A stretch of DNA of 64,000 bases from Poecilobothrus nobilitatus (taxonomy: Eukaryota > Arthropoda > Insecta > Diptera > Dolichopodidae). Of this stretch, positions 1 to 12,994 are shown in pieces. The stretch is taken from contig OX352774.1 of NCBI GenBank assembly GCA_947095535.1, forward strand, positions 177,566,200 to 177,630,199. The letters run 5' to 3'. The notes under the pieces are model-generated. The model saw nothing but the letters and a program-made list of their open reading frames with translations, searched no databases and was not told the origin of the DNA. The position numbers were made by a program, and so were the translations under genes. How positions within the stretch are numbered: the first letter of the stretch is position 1; every line of letters begins with the position of its first letter.

Positions 1-477
1 ATTTGTTATTCAATCAACTTGCTTGATTGTTGGAGGTTTTAATCTAAATCCAAATTGGATAATTCGTAATTAATGTTATATTTTCTCTTCAGACTCTTTA
101 AAAACAATTTTTCATACAACAGATACATAACAGTTTAAATTAAACATAGCATAAATAGTCGTTAAAACCTTATAAATTTTATACATTTATTTATCCTTTA
201 TTAAAAATCTATAAATTTTCTATAATTTAAAATGGATATGTGTATATATATATATAACTGTTTTTATTAATGTATATTTACAGTTATAAAATTTACAGCT
301 TTTAAAATTCATAAATAATATAAAATTACATAATATAATTAGTAAGATATTACCAATACTTTTATCAAGTATCTATAAATGTTTTTATTATTCAGGATTA
401 GAAAGGATTCATTTCAAATAGTTACTATAATATACTACAACAACTACTAATAATACTGTATTTCCTGTATTCGCTAT

Positions 478-535
478 CATTATTATTATTATTATTATTA
501 TTACTATTATTTTTATTACTATTATTATTATTATT
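478..535. repeat. (ATT)n microsatellite
   Basis: Imperfect run of ATT/ACT triplets. Its antisense reading gives a poly-asparagine open frame that is low complexity and not a gene. Confidence 0.9.
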
Positions 536-984
536 ATAAATATTGATAGAACTAATAAAAATTGACTTCAATACAATAATAATTGTTATATAGAAAATTT
601 TTGAAATAAAATATTTGATAATAATATTCAGTAAAAAGGATAGCAAATTGTTTTGTTAGTAAAATTCGATGATTCAATTATCACATTAATAGAGATTTTA
701 AAGTGTTATGGAAAAATAAAATAGAAAAAAACATGAATTTTTCATTTAAAATTAAATTTTAAAATCAATTTTATTACTTTTATAGAAATCTATGAAAATT
801 ATTAATATTTAATATATATTAATGTATATTGTATATATATAAATATATATACACATATACTATAAAAATAAATCAATATATCTTTTATTATACTATACAA
901 AATAGAAAACTTTGTAATTGAAATTCATTATCCTTTTATCCTTTAATAAATGTTAATGTAATCGTTAAAAAAAAAAATTAATTT

Positions 985-2120
985 TTTATACCCGTACGAA
1001 CATAGTTTTTAGGTTATAATAAATTTGGAATCACGTTTATGAGATATGGAAAAGTGCTTTAAAGGAGACGAGATAGATATGGAAAAGCACAAGGTTACAT
1101 GTGAAATTTTCAGTCAATTTGGAAAAGTACAAAAGTCAGGAGGAAATTTAAAGTCGATTTAGTCAGGTACATTCGCCTGTCCGAGCACACTATAACTCCA
1201 GACAAGTTAGGATTCCGGAATTTTTACGATTTCACCATTGTAAAATTGTTATTTGTTCATTGAAATTATTGAAATCCAGCAAGTTGGACCAGCTTGTTCA
1301 AGTAGCTGGCATTACAACATCTGTTTTTTAGTACATTTGCAAAAAAGTTTTGAAAAAATGTTCCAATTAGTTTCACTTTATCCGTCCGTCAGTTCTTCTG
1401 TTTACAAAACTTCTAAATCGAATTTTAACTATGGGTAGATTTCATAAAATAAAATTTACCGTTAATTAAAAATCAAATTCTGCATGATTTTTCTTCTTTC
1501 ATAACACCGACATGCTTAGATAGGGAGTTGAAATTTCCAAAGAAAAAAAAACTTAAAAAAATGAATATAAGTTTTGTCAGAAAAAAAGACAAAGACAAAA
1601 GACAATTTTTTTTCTTTTCAAAATAAAAGACAAAAATTAAAGCTCCAACTTTATTATTTTACATGAGTTAATCGTTTTTCTTAATTATGTAGGGTTCCAT
1701 TAAAATTCAAAAAGGTGTCTCTTAATTTTTCACATTTTTTTTTTTCTTATAATATGAAATTTTCAAATTTTGGTGCAGAGTTCTAAACAGTTTGTATTGT
1801 CTTTTGGAAATGTGTGTCTTTAAAAACTGCTGTTTTACATTCTGTCTTGTTTATATTAAAATAACTTTACTATCAATTAAAGTTAGATATCTGAAATTTT
1901 GTGATAAGATGTCAAAGTTGCAAGCTAAATTTTGTTTTTCTATAAAATTCCTGTAAAATTTCGTTAGTCTAAACCACCGTTTCTAGTAATTATTATTCAA
2001 CTCCAAAAATTTACATAAATAAATGCAAGTGTTACTTAAGTCAGATATTTGAAATGTTCTAAAAGATGATGAAATTTTATTGTAAAAACCATAACTTATG
2101 TTTCAACGAACGAAGTATCC
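985..2120 (+). repeat. ATACCCGTACGAAC-type dispersed repeat, interrupted
   Basis: Begins with TATACCCGTACGAACATAG, followed by a GGTTATAATAAATTTGG block that recurs in closely related form at 5598. The body carries the phrases 'ctggcattacaacatct' and 'gttagatatctgaaatttt', which recur several times in the 5598-6331 copy. The right end (near 'gtatcctagagttgacac') is close to the end of that other copy ('gtatcacagagttgacac'). A second repeat family is inserted between about 1321 and 1855 and separates the two halves. Family unknown; non-coding. Confidence 0.7.
1321..1855 (-). repeat. Hairpin-ended repeat (minus copy), nested insertion
   Basis: On the minus strand this copy runs from 'acaagacagaatgtaaa' through the body to a (GGAC)-type tract, 'agtgaaactaat' and a terminus 'caaatgtactaaaaa'. 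The same start, tract and end occur in the plus copy at 47480-49266, ending 'ggaaatgtgctaaaaa', and in the minus copy at 8175-8965. It splits the ATACCC-type repeat: 'cattacaacatct' on the left and 'ataacttt...gatatctgaaatttt' on the right are adjacent in the 5598-6331 copy. The short frame at 1253-1438 is an accidental read across the junction. Confidence 0.65.
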
Positions 2121-2129
2121 TAGAGTTGA

Positions 2130-5100
2130 CACTGACTTGACAAGTATATACTATTCCTCATTTTTATTATAAAATAAATATACCAATATTTTAAGTGGTT
2201 AAATAAATATTCAAAATTAATTAATCAAATATTTATTTTTTTTTTTTCACTGTCAAAAAAAATAATAAATAAAATTATAAAGATAAATTTTTATCAATGA
2301 TTAGTAATTAATTTTTAATTAACCTAATTATTTGCATAAAATTATAGATCCTATAGCCAGGATAATAAGAAAATAATTAATAATTTCTTTCAGTATTTTT
2401 ATTATAAACTAATTCAATTTGTATATTATATAACAGGTAATTAATGTCCTTGATAAGGAAATTTTATTTACTAAAAATTAATAGTTATATGTAAGTTAAG
2501 AATATGAACTGATATAACACATCCTAAATATGTTAAACAAGAATTTTATGAAAGTAATTCATATAAGTCTGACAATCATTAAGTTGTGATTTAACCAATT
2601 AAATACACCTGCGGAAAAGCACAACTGAATCGAATCCGGGCTTTTGACGTATAGTGATTTATAATAAATTTTGTTGTAATCAAAAATGAACAAGAGAAGA
2701 ATTGTCCTTTTTTCCAAAATTACAGTTATATTAAAAGAATATAATTCCGTTTATATTTTCTTCAATTTTATATTTCAAAAGAAAAAAAAATATTAAATTT
2801 TTTTCAAATTACAATTTTATTTATAATTTTTTATTTTTTTCCATTTTTAAAATTACAAAATTACAGTTACGATTATAAAATAATGATAAAAATATTTAAA
2901 ATAGGTATCAAAAAGTTTATGACTTTTTACCATTACAAAATTAAACATAAAAAAAATCTCATAAAAAAATTCATCTGAAGATACTTTTATCGTATTTGTT
3001 ATGGGGTTAATTGTGTTCTTTAATGTTAAACTAAAAATTTATAATAATCAAAAAAAAAAAAAATACTTTAAATAAAAGTTAAACGTCTAACTAGACTTAC
3101 TAACACTTATTCTTTAAAAAAAAAAAATTTTTATATTCTTTCTAAAATGAAGTCAATTGCTCTTTTTTCTGTTACCGTTTTGGAGTTATGAACTTTTATG
3201 CAAAACAATGATTTATTTCGCTTTACCCTTAGCTTTATTACGAAGCTTTAGACCCACAAATTTTGAACAAACCATATTTTCACATAATTATTTATATATA
3301 CCTCAAGTTTTGCTGAACATTTTTCCGATCTTAAAATGTCAAATAATTGGAAATTCTAAAATGATCTAAGAAACATTACAAATTTTAATGCAAAAATAGT
3401 CATAATTTTAAAATGTTACATTTTATTATACGCTTTAATTAAAAAACTTAAGTGAACAACAAATAAATATACGATTTTTCTGAAATCCTTTTCATTTCCA
3501 ATCTAAGGGTCCCAGAGAAATTCATCATTTTTTATAAATATTTTTTGTGTAAAATTTTAATAAGATCTAATCGAATTTTTTGTAGAGAAAAATATTAGAC
3601 TTACAAGTCATCAGTATTCCACTGTAACTTTTCTCAATTACAATATATTATTTTAAAATACAAGAAGCCCAAAAAATTATATTTTCCTTTTACATTAGAG
3701 TTTTTCTTTGATAAATTTAAAAAAAATTGCTACTTACTGTATATCCTCCTCTTATAATCTTTCCTTCTCAGTCCTTAATGTAGAAATATAAAACCTTAAA
3801 AAAAAGAAATAAAATCATAAATTGACAGCAATTAATAATATTAAATAATTTACATTTACTGGTCCACCGACACCATTCAAAATAAAATATGAGAAATAAA
3901 TTACCAAGTAAAAAGAAGCAATCATTTTAATTGTTGTCCCTATTTATAAAACGACCAACCAACTAACCATAAAAAAAAAATCATAACTCAAAAAAAAACA
4001 TTTTCTCAATAAAAAACAAAACAAAATTAATGATATTTAATTAATCAAGACTGAAATAATGCGTAAATATTGAAGTTCTTAACATTCCTTACTAAAAATC
4101 CATTTTTAATCTTTACACCCTACCAGGAATAAAATTTTTGCCTCGAATTTTTCGCCAACGAAAATAAAAATTATAAAAAAAAAAATCAATTTATTTTACT
4201 GGCTTTATCTTGAATCCTCGTGATCCTAAACTACCTTATGTCTTTTTTCACACCATGCAAAACACTATATGTAAAAAAGTGAACTGAAAACGTAAAAGTA
4301 AAAAAAATTATAATGAAAACAAAGGACACGTATTTAATCCAATAACAAAATTACAATTACCAGCCTCTTATTAAAAAATAAGCAAAACAAAAAACTGACA
4401 ATCCTTAATAGATCCCGGAAAACAAAATAAAGAAAATAAAAGGAAATGTATAATGATCAGATGAAAAAAGAATTTACTTTGTATTTATTAGAATGACAAG
4501 AGGATAAAAAAAATGCCTAACAGACATATGATAATTTTTTTTTTCAGAACTAAAAAACAGCAAAAAGTTTGAAAAAATATACAAAGTAAAACTAAACTTC
4601 TTGAACATTTAAAGAAAAATTTCCAAAAAAAAAAATAAAATATTGGTTCAAGGATAGGTAAAGAATTTTCTTGTAAAAAAAAATCAGAAAAAGTAAAAAC
4701 ATAATATATTCCCGGATCAACTCAAGGATAACTACTGTTTTCCATATTTTTTTTAAATTTTTTCAAAAATTTAAACAGATTTCCGGTTTCTTAATTTATA
4801 TTTTATAGACATTCCCTATATTCTCCATCATTCAATGGTAAAATTCTTCAAACGGGAGGTGTGATATCAAGTTTTTGTAGATTTAAAAAAGAAAAGTGAA
4901 ATATGAGTTTTTTATTTGCAGTTCCTTTTATTATTTGAAAACTTTTCTGATTGATCCTTAATATGTGAGTATCATCTTATTTGTCACTGATTTAAATTAT
5001 ATCAATTGTTTTTTAAATTATTTTAAAAATTCTTGTTCGACCTCATAAAATCGAAAATTAAATATAGAATACCTTTTGATAATCGTAAGAAAAACAATAA

Positions 5101-5590
5101 GAAAAATAAAAACATCTTCTGCCTTTCATTTTATTGTTGAAATCATAATTTTCTTAAGAATTGATTTTGTTGGCTTTTCTTAAATTTTTTTGATATCATC
5201 TTAAAGGCAAGAGCTGAAACTTTTCATAAAATAAAAGAATTCTTTTAAAATCGTATTTTGTATTAAATGAAAATACAATAAGGATAAAATGTGAAGTTCT
5301 AATTTACAAAATATTTAACTTGACTATAATGTGTTATACAGTATGCTCTGTTTATATGTATGCATATATTACAAGAATCCCGGAAATATTTTTGGGTTTT
5401 CTTCAAACAACTTAAAATATTTGTAAAAAGGATCTGTTTAAGTTGTTTGTAAAAAAGAGACAATTGAAAGCAATCAGAAATTTGATTTTTCTAGGTTTAT
5501 GGTTCTTTTCCTTTTTTTAGTTTTCTATGTGTTAATTTTTCAGTAGTTCATGGGAAAAAAATATAATATATATAGAAATAGATGTTCTGT
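2130..5590. other. AT-rich DNA without recognised genes
   Basis: Poly(A)/poly(T) tracts and short AT microsatellites. I saw no protein similarity on either strand and no RNA gene. The 70-codon frame at 3157-3369 has no recognisable domain. Confidence 0.6.
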
Positions 5591-5597
5591 TTTTTTA

Positions 5598-6331
5598 TAC
5601 CCGTATGAACTATGTTCAAGGGTATAATAAATTTGCCATTACGTCTGTGATACCTTAAAGGAATTGAGCTAGATATAGTGTCAAATATATTGATCGGCTT
5701 AAAACCGAATTCTGAGTCGAAATAGAGGAGCTAGGGGGCTGAAATTTGTTTTACCTTACTTTTGCAAAATTGTTAGTTTTGCTATTTAAATCCAGCATTT
5801 TCGGCCGTCGGGTTCGAGTAGCTGCCATACAACTTCTTTCCTTTTATGGAAATAACTTAGTATCTATTCAAGCTAGGTATCTGAAATTTTGCAAATGTTG
5901 ATCAAGTTTTATGGCAACAACTTCTGTAAAATTTTGTTTTGATTGTACAACTAGTTCAGGTAGCTGCCATACAACATCTCTTTTAAAATGAAAATAACTC
6001 AGTGTCTATTAAAGCTAGCTATCTGAAATTTAGTGAAAAGGTGCCGAGTTACATGTCAACAATTTTTGTAAAATTTGGTTGGTCTAAAATAACCGGTTCA
6101 GGCTTCTTGCACCTCTTGGAACTTAATGAAGCTAGGCGCCTGAAAACTTACAAATGATGATCCAGTTTTATTCTGTAAAATTTGGTTGTGCTTGTGCAAT
6201 AGATTTGGATAGCTGTCATGCAAGTCCACAATTTACATAAATATATAAATGTAGTTAATGTCGGTACTAAAACATCTGAAAGTTTTTAAAAGATGGTCAA
6301 GTTTTATAGAAGCAGGGTATATTACGTTCAA
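5598..6331 (+). repeat. ATACCCGTATGAAC-type repeat with short terminal inverted repeats
   Basis: Starts ATACCCGTATGAACTATG and ends ...GTTCAAACGGGTAT, giving imperfect terminal inverted repeats (ATACCCGTATGAAC against ATACCCGTTTGAAC). Inside are several diverged sub-repeats built on 'agctgccatacaac...ataactcagtgtctattaaagctagctatctgaaa'. It has no coding capacity and looks like a non-autonomous element. Related units occur at 985-2120, 37025-38727 and the fragment near 60790. Confidence 0.7.
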
Positions 6332-6349
6332 ACGGGTATCACAGAGTTG

Positions 6350-8170
6350 ACACAGTCTACTCTACTGCACTCTTTCTCGTTTTCTATATAGTACGGTATA
6401 TCAAGTAAATGCTTAATTTTGGACCTGGAAAGTTGTGAAATTATTAAACTTATATTAATGTTTTTGAATTTATACTTTAATTTTCACGTTATTTTGAATA
6501 TAAAACGGAAATAATACTCTTGTAAAGAATAAATTGAAATGTTGACATTATATTTGAAAATTTTGAAATGAACGCAAAACAATTTAATATTGTGGTATTT
6601 GATAAAATTAGCATTTGTTAAGATAATATCTAATATTAAAAAGAATATCTAGCAATGCTTTACTTTTTCATCTTTTCATTTAAAATTAAGTTTTTGTTTA
6701 AATTTTTTTTTTTTTTTGTCAAATATTATCAGATACATATCTAACATCAGATTAACATATCTTAATAAAAAACAACGTAAAAATAATTCACTATTTGCCA
6801 CACAACAAAAAAAAATATTTTTAAAATAATTTAAATAACTATTCATATATAAAAAAAAAATCACATTTTAAAACTAAAACAAAAAAATATTTAAAGATTA
6901 AAGACACAAAATACTTTCAAACTCATTATAATACTTTTTTTTAGTTTTGTGACAACAATAATAAAAATTTAATGACCAAAATATCCTTCCTCCTATTAAA
7001 GTGCAATAACAAAAACAACAACACTATTAAGCTCCACATGCTAAATATATTCTTTTATCCATTCTTTATTTTCATTCCAAATTTTAAATTACTTAAAGAA
7101 TTTTTATTTAATATTTATAGTTTTTTTTTTGTTTTATAACCCATTCTTTGTTTCTGCGCGATCATTTTTTTTTTATTTTTATGAATCCATTTTCTTTCCA
7201 TTTTCTTTCGAAAACAAAAAAAAAAAAAATTTAAATTCATTTTGCCATTTTTGTTTTCGTTTTTATTTTCCTTCCATTTACAAAAACATTCTCTATTTCC
7301 TGTAAAACGTATGCAATAACATATTGCATACTTTCAGGATAAATAAAAATTATGCACGGTATTTTATTATTGTAGTTTTTACTATATATGCAGTGGTAGG
7401 TTATCATAAAATAATGCTTTGGAATTTATTCTATCTTAGAAATCTTTTGTTTTTTTTTTGTTTTCAGAATTCATATTATATTTATTTTAATTTTGTTTCG
7501 CTTTATGTTTTTTTTTAAACAATACAAAAAAGTTTTTAATGCATTTTTTTTTTAATATATCTACAGAAACATATTTTACAGAAAATAAAAAGGAATATAA
7601 GAAAAAAATTAAGTACACAAAATTATTTGAAACACTTAATATACTGAGATCGCAAAAATTATTTTTGATCTATTCTAAAACTATAGAATATACATGAAAG
7701 ATAAAAGTTATAAATTATTTTCCGTCAATGTCACCTAAAATTGCAAAGTTTGTTTCATCTTTTTCTTTTATGTATCATGTTTTTTTGTTTAGTTAAACTT
7801 TCGTATTTATCTATTTTATACTTTAATATTTAATTTAATTTAATTTACAAAATGTTTATATAAATTTATTTAAATATGTCTAATTTAAATTTAGTAACTA
7901 AATAACAAGATCCCAGTATTTAAAAACGACCCGTAGAGAAATAGAGAATCCGATCTAAAGAAAAAAATTTAATGAAACTTAAATTTTAATCATCGCCTCC
8001 GAAACAAAAGTTTCACTTCTTTAAGAAAAAGAAACTTAAAAGGAAAAGAAAATATGCAAACCACAAATTTCAAAAATATAATAAAAATTGAAAATTCTAT
8101 TAAAAATGAATACATTTTAAAAAACATAAAAAAAAACATTTTTATGTTTGATATAAACCGAAAAATTCAA
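6350..8170. other. AT-rich DNA without recognised genes
   Basis: Long A and T homopolymer runs. The frames at 6676-6864 (minus) and 7324-7518 (plus) translate to Phe/Leu/Tyr-rich low complexity and are not supported as genes. Confidence 0.6.
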
Positions 8171-8174
8171 TATT

Positions 8175-8965
8175 TTCATACTTTTTAGCACATTTCCAAA
8201 AAAAAATTTTAAAAAATATGCCTATTACTTTTACTCTGTCCGACCGTCCTTCCGGCTGTTTACAAAACTTCTAAACCGTTAAAGATAGATGCAATATAAT
8301 TTTAACCATTTCAACAATTTTTTCATCTAGCCCTATTCATTACGGTGCTTTGAAAAACTCTGCTTAACTCTGTTTAACATTTTTTCAATTAAAAAATGCC
8401 ATTCGACATGATTTTTTTTTAAACTTTATAAATCAATCTCAAAATTATACATTTTTAAATTTAGTATTTAAATTTACAGTTATATGTAAAAACCAAATTA
8501 TTATGATTTTTCTTCTTTCATAACTCCGGCACGCTTTCAGATAGAACGTTAACATTTTAAGAAAATAAAGATCGTTTAAAATTAGGGTAAGTTATCTCAG
8601 AAATTTTTTTGTACCAACCCCTGTTTAGGGATTATTATTGAATTAGGGCTCCAAAATTAAAATTTTGCTATTTTTAAACACCTGTAACTTAGCCACCGTA
8701 AAAATATTTGTAAAATAAAAGTCAAAAATTAAACATTCAACTTTATAATTTTACTTTTGTTAATGGTTTTTCTAAATAATGTAGAGTTCCCTTAAAATTG
8801 ATGAAAGTGTACTTTATTTTTCACATTTTTTCTTATTACATGAAATCCTAAATAAATTTCAAATTTGATGGAAGTTACAGCATTTTAAACAGTTTGTATT
8901 ACCTTTTCGAAAATGTGCGCCTTTAAAAACTGTTAATTTACATTCTACCTTGTTTTTTGAATTAT
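8175..8965 (-). repeat. Hairpin-ended repeat (minus copy)
   Basis: Read on the minus strand it starts 'aaggtagaatgtaaatt', contains 'gcgtgccggagttatgaaag' and 'aacggtttagaagttttgtaaacag', passes a degenerate GGAC tract and ends 'ggaaatgtgctaaaaagt'. These blocks occur in the same order at 47480-49266. Only about one internal unit is present here, against three there. The left arm of the terminal hairpin has decayed. Non-coding. Confidence 0.7.
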
Positions 8966-9829
8966 TTACTTTCAAAATATATATTTACAATATGTATAAA
9001 ATTGTATATAAATACATATATCTATTCATATGGTTTTTTTTAAATGAAAATATGTCCTATACGAAAAATATTGATCAAAAGTAATATCATGGGAAAATCT
9101 CAACATAAAAGCCAATTTTTTTTTTTTAACGTAAATAAAAGAAAGTTTCAAAAGAAATTTTATTACAATTATTGAATTGAAAAGAAAATTGTTTTTCGGT
9201 ATGTTTACCTTTAAATATTGAGAAAAATAAGAAACAAGATATAACTTTTACGACAGAATTTGCAGGGGCAACCACATAAATCATTTTTTAAAACAACAAA
9301 ATTTATACTTTGTATCAATATAAAATATCATATACATATATATATATATATATAGATAAGGATAAAAAATGTTTTTTTCTTCAAAAGTTTTAAAAGTTTT
9401 TGAATTTTGTATATTTTTTTTTAAATTTAAATTAAATATTTGAAATAACCTCTTTTTTTTTTAAACAAATCAAAAAATTATTTATTAGACTTTAAAGTAA
9501 AATTTTTTAAAAGTACTTAAAATAAAATTTAATTATTGAAATTGCTGAAAAATGCTTTTAAAATTTTATACTAAACTAATATTGTTAATAAATTTTGAAT
9601 GTGCATAGTACTGAGAACCTTAAAATATTTAATTTTTTTATTTTCATTTAGGACAGTATCTTAAATTTGCAGTCCAAGTAAATTTTACAAATAAAATGAC
9701 ACAAAATGTCCCAGCAGTAAAATTAAATAAGGTCTCAAGAAAACGAAATAAATTACCTAAGAATGATATTAGATGAAGAGCACGTCAAAAATAAAAAATT
9801 GAAACTCGCGTATCAAAATGTAGATAAAT

Positions 9830-10395
9830 ATATGTATTGGCTCCTAGATCGAAACTCTAAATTGCTAATAAAATATAAAATTTTATAATATAAAATAATA
9901 ATTAAGTCTTTTGGTTGGACGTCATATACAGCTACGGAATTGTGTAAAACAAACAAATATTCAGAGCATTCAAATTTTACGTAACATGGTTAGGTAATCT
10001 CTTTGGTGCGTACGAAATTGAGATTTGTATATAGAGATCTAGAGATTTCTAATATAAAAAAATAAATAAAAAATTATCCACTAAAACATATGACTTATTT
10101 AGAGGGCCACATAAATGTAGAAACATGAAAACTCCTACGTTCCAAAAATGGCAATAGAAGGCTTAAAAGAACTAGACCACTAGATTAGATTTAACGATAA
10201 ACGCAGATCACCTTCATAAAGATCTACAACTGCAGTAAATCTATAAAAGTTAACGTAAAATTACTGGTTAATCTCTAAGACTAGTTTTAATCTTTTAAGA
10301 TGAGTTGGTGTTTTTAGTGTGGTAACTTACATAACTTTTACAGTCTTACAGATTTTTCGATGATTCTCACCATCTTTACCTAAAAAAAGAAGATT
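9830..10395 (+). repeat. Dispersed repeat R4, copy 1
   Basis: About 550 bp alignable by eye with 26843-27350: 'ctagatcgaaactctaaatt', 'gaactagaccactagatt', 'caccttcataaagatct', 'ggttaatctctaa' and the end 'cgatgattctcaccatc' occur in the same order. The 3' end resembles the 3' end of SINE-3 (60670-60710), suggesting a retroposed non-coding element. No internal Pol III promoter was identified. Confidence 0.65.
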
Positions 10396-10399
10396 CAAA

Positions 10400-12145
10400 A
10401 CAGTATGTAAAACTAATGGGTTTCAAAGGCATAATCATCTATAAAAGGATAAAATAAAAGTTCTAGAATATTGTAATTATTTTCGCTTTAAAATTTGTAA
10501 TTTCTTTAAAATTATTTTATAATTAAGAAAATCTATTAACACAGGAAAAAAGGATAATGTTTGAGCTTCAATTTTTGCAACTTAACTTTAAAAAATTTGA
10601 ACAGTTGCCTAAAATTAGCAAACTTTAAAATTTTAACCCTTTATATCCCTATAATGTGAAACAGTACGTAAACATGTTTTTATCATGAAACTTATATTCA
10701 ATCTGAAAAGTTTTATCCTTCTAAAAATACCAAGTTCCTTACTTTGTAAGAGTTCAGAGCATTCAAGGAATACAAAATTTAAAAAATTATGATTTTTTTT
10801 ATGTCCAAAATTTAAGCCGTCAATTTTTCAACTATTTTTTATGTTCCGAGGATTCAGAAACAGTCAAAAATCGTTTTGCGTCTTAAAATTTTGAATAGCA
10901 TCTTTCATTTAACAATAATCCCATTGTTTGGTTTCAAAATACTATTAAATGTTTCAAAACTGAATTATGTTAGAATTATTTTATTTCATAATATACATTT
11001 TCTCCATTTTTGTTTAAATAAATAAAAATTGATAGTACATAATTAAAACATCATAATTTAAACTTATTATGTTATGGTTTTAGACCAAAACTTATTACTT
11101 TTTTTTAAAAATAATTTACTTTTCATTAAAAACAAAATTTGTTTCTTAATTGTTTCAAAAAAAAAATAAACAAAATAATAATGACGACCAATAAATTATA
11201 ACAAAAGAAAATATTTTTATAATATTTATATCTTGAAATAAATTTTCATCAAATATTTTACCGTTAATGGGAAGCTATTAGTTAAAATAATTATGATGAA
11301 ATGTGCTTTAGTTTTCTGGATCGTTTTGAATCTATCTCCACAAAGTAATTTCTGATGAAATAAAGGCTAATAATATAACACCTAACTCAAAAACAAATAA
11401 TTCATGTTATTCGTAAATGAAAGAACTCCTAAAAAAATGTAATTTCTCGTAATTCAAAAAGGGATTATTTAATTTCGAAACAAAAATAAATCCTCCCAAT
11501 TATTTCTCCTAAAATACCTCCCAATTATTTCTTTTTAATATACATACATATGTTAAAGACCTCCATTTGCTTGCTATACATATTATTGAAACCCAGATTT
11601 TGTATCCAAACTTTATATTCATATACAGAAAACCAACCAAAAATAATATTCGAAATTACATCATATTTTTTTGTTTAATTTTTAGCCAAAAGAAAAGGAA
11701 ACTTTGCTCTAGGTATAAAAGTTAAACAATAAAATCAGAGCTTCAATTATTAGGTTGGCGGCGTTTTTTCACTTTTAAAATACATATATATTTGTCTACA
11801 ATAATGAGATTTATTTCTTTTTCTAGAAATTTTACAAAACCTTAACATTTGCACCCTAATTGAAAAAATTCTGGTTTATGTTTGCGCAGTTATTTCACTT
11901 TTTGTAAAGAAAAATCTCAAATTTTCGCTTTTTCGCTTTTGACTATATTTGAAAAACAATCTTTCCGTATGCGTTTACTCGCCATTTTTAAAAACAGGAT
12001 TATTTAAATTAATAACTATTAACATTATTAATTAAATTAAATTTGTACATTCTTATTCTTAAATATAATATTTCCTTTGGGTTCAACTAAGAGCACAAAA
12101 TAAAAAAAATTTAAAAATATTATATAAAACCAGAAGAAGTGTAGA
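10400..12145. other. AT-rich DNA, nothing recognised apart from a possible MITE remnant
   Basis: No coding similarity seen. At about 11750-11990 'attaggttggcggcg' begins a stretch whose 'ctttttctagaaattttacaaa' resembles the centre of the foldback element near 42450. Its ends could not be defined. Confidence 0.45.
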
Positions 12146-12149
12146 GTAA

Positions 12150-12990
12150 ACTATTTCAAATCTAGCATAGAGCTGTTCGAACATAATAAATTCTGTTACC
12201 TTAAAACTTACAAAGTTACAAACATCTGATAGAGATAGAGTATAAGTATATAGAGACATAAGTATTTACGTACATTTTAGAGTTGTGTGATACTTACTCA
12301 AATCCGTTGCCTCGAACCAACCAAATTTCATAGAAGTTATCTGAATTCAACTCTATGTAAATTTTCGAGTTATATAACAGTTCCTTGAACCCATTGGCCC
12401 AAACTAACCAAATTTCATACAACCTATTGCCATATAAATTGATCATTTTTTTGAAAATTTCAAAAGTTTAGCTTTATTAAGAATCTGTTCGTCAAATTTA
12501 CTCAATTTCAATAGCGAAACTAACAATTTTATGAATGAAAAATTTTTCAAAAAACCTAGCTCTTTTATTTATTATATTGAGTTATCATGCTGACAGACGT
12601 ATGTACATAGCTTAATCGGCTGAATATTTGATTCTGAGGAAGATTATATATTTTGTCACCTCACGTGTAAGTGCCCAGCGCTGGCGAGGGTCAGAATAGC
12701 AATTCTGGGTAGCTATCAATTCAACGATCTTAGTGATCTAGCGGTTAAGTAACCTGCAGAAATGGTAAGGTTTCTTAACGCAACGAAATGGATCTAAAAT
12801 TAAACTAATATAGCCCTATTATAAGCCTTGTGGTCACGGAAGTGGTAGCAAAACGGTGCTAACGCGCTAATTGGGGTCACTGCCAGGAGCGGCGGTGGCC
12901 AGCCACTCCAACCAACCAACCATATATTTTGTCATATCTAGCTATTTTCAGATGTCGTAAACATAATGGTTAATTTAATATATTCTTGAA
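12150..12990 (+). repeat. Dispersed repeat interrupted by a retroposon
   Basis: Repeated 'gaaccaaccaaatttcata' phrases are followed by 'gagttatcatgctgacagacg', 'cttaatcggctgaata' and 'attctgaggaaga'. This is a decayed relative of the blocks at 38560-38640 ('gagttatcttgctgacgga...') and 59770-59835 ('gagttatcgtgcgatcgga...'). The element resumes after 12934 with 'tatctagct', as in the 38640 copy. Non-coding. Confidence 0.55.
12646..12934. mobile_element. GC-rich SINE-like insertion with 13-bp TSD
   Basis: A 263-bp segment (12659-12921), far richer in G+C than anything nearby, is bounded by an exact 13-bp duplication ATATATTTTGTCA (12646-12658 and 12922-12934). The plus-strand 3' end is a (CCAA)n-type tail. 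The host is the repeat at 12150-12990, whose sequence continues across the insertion. TSD, small size and simple-repeat tail are typical of target-primed retroposition. I see no clear tRNA A/B boxes and no coding frame, so the family is unknown. Strand follows the tail only tentatively. Confidence 0.75.
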
Positions 12991-12994
12991 TTAT

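Noticed and set aside
425..646. 73-codon minus frame with a poly-Asn stretch
   Set aside because: It is the translation of an (ATT)n microsatellite and AT-rich flanks; no domain.
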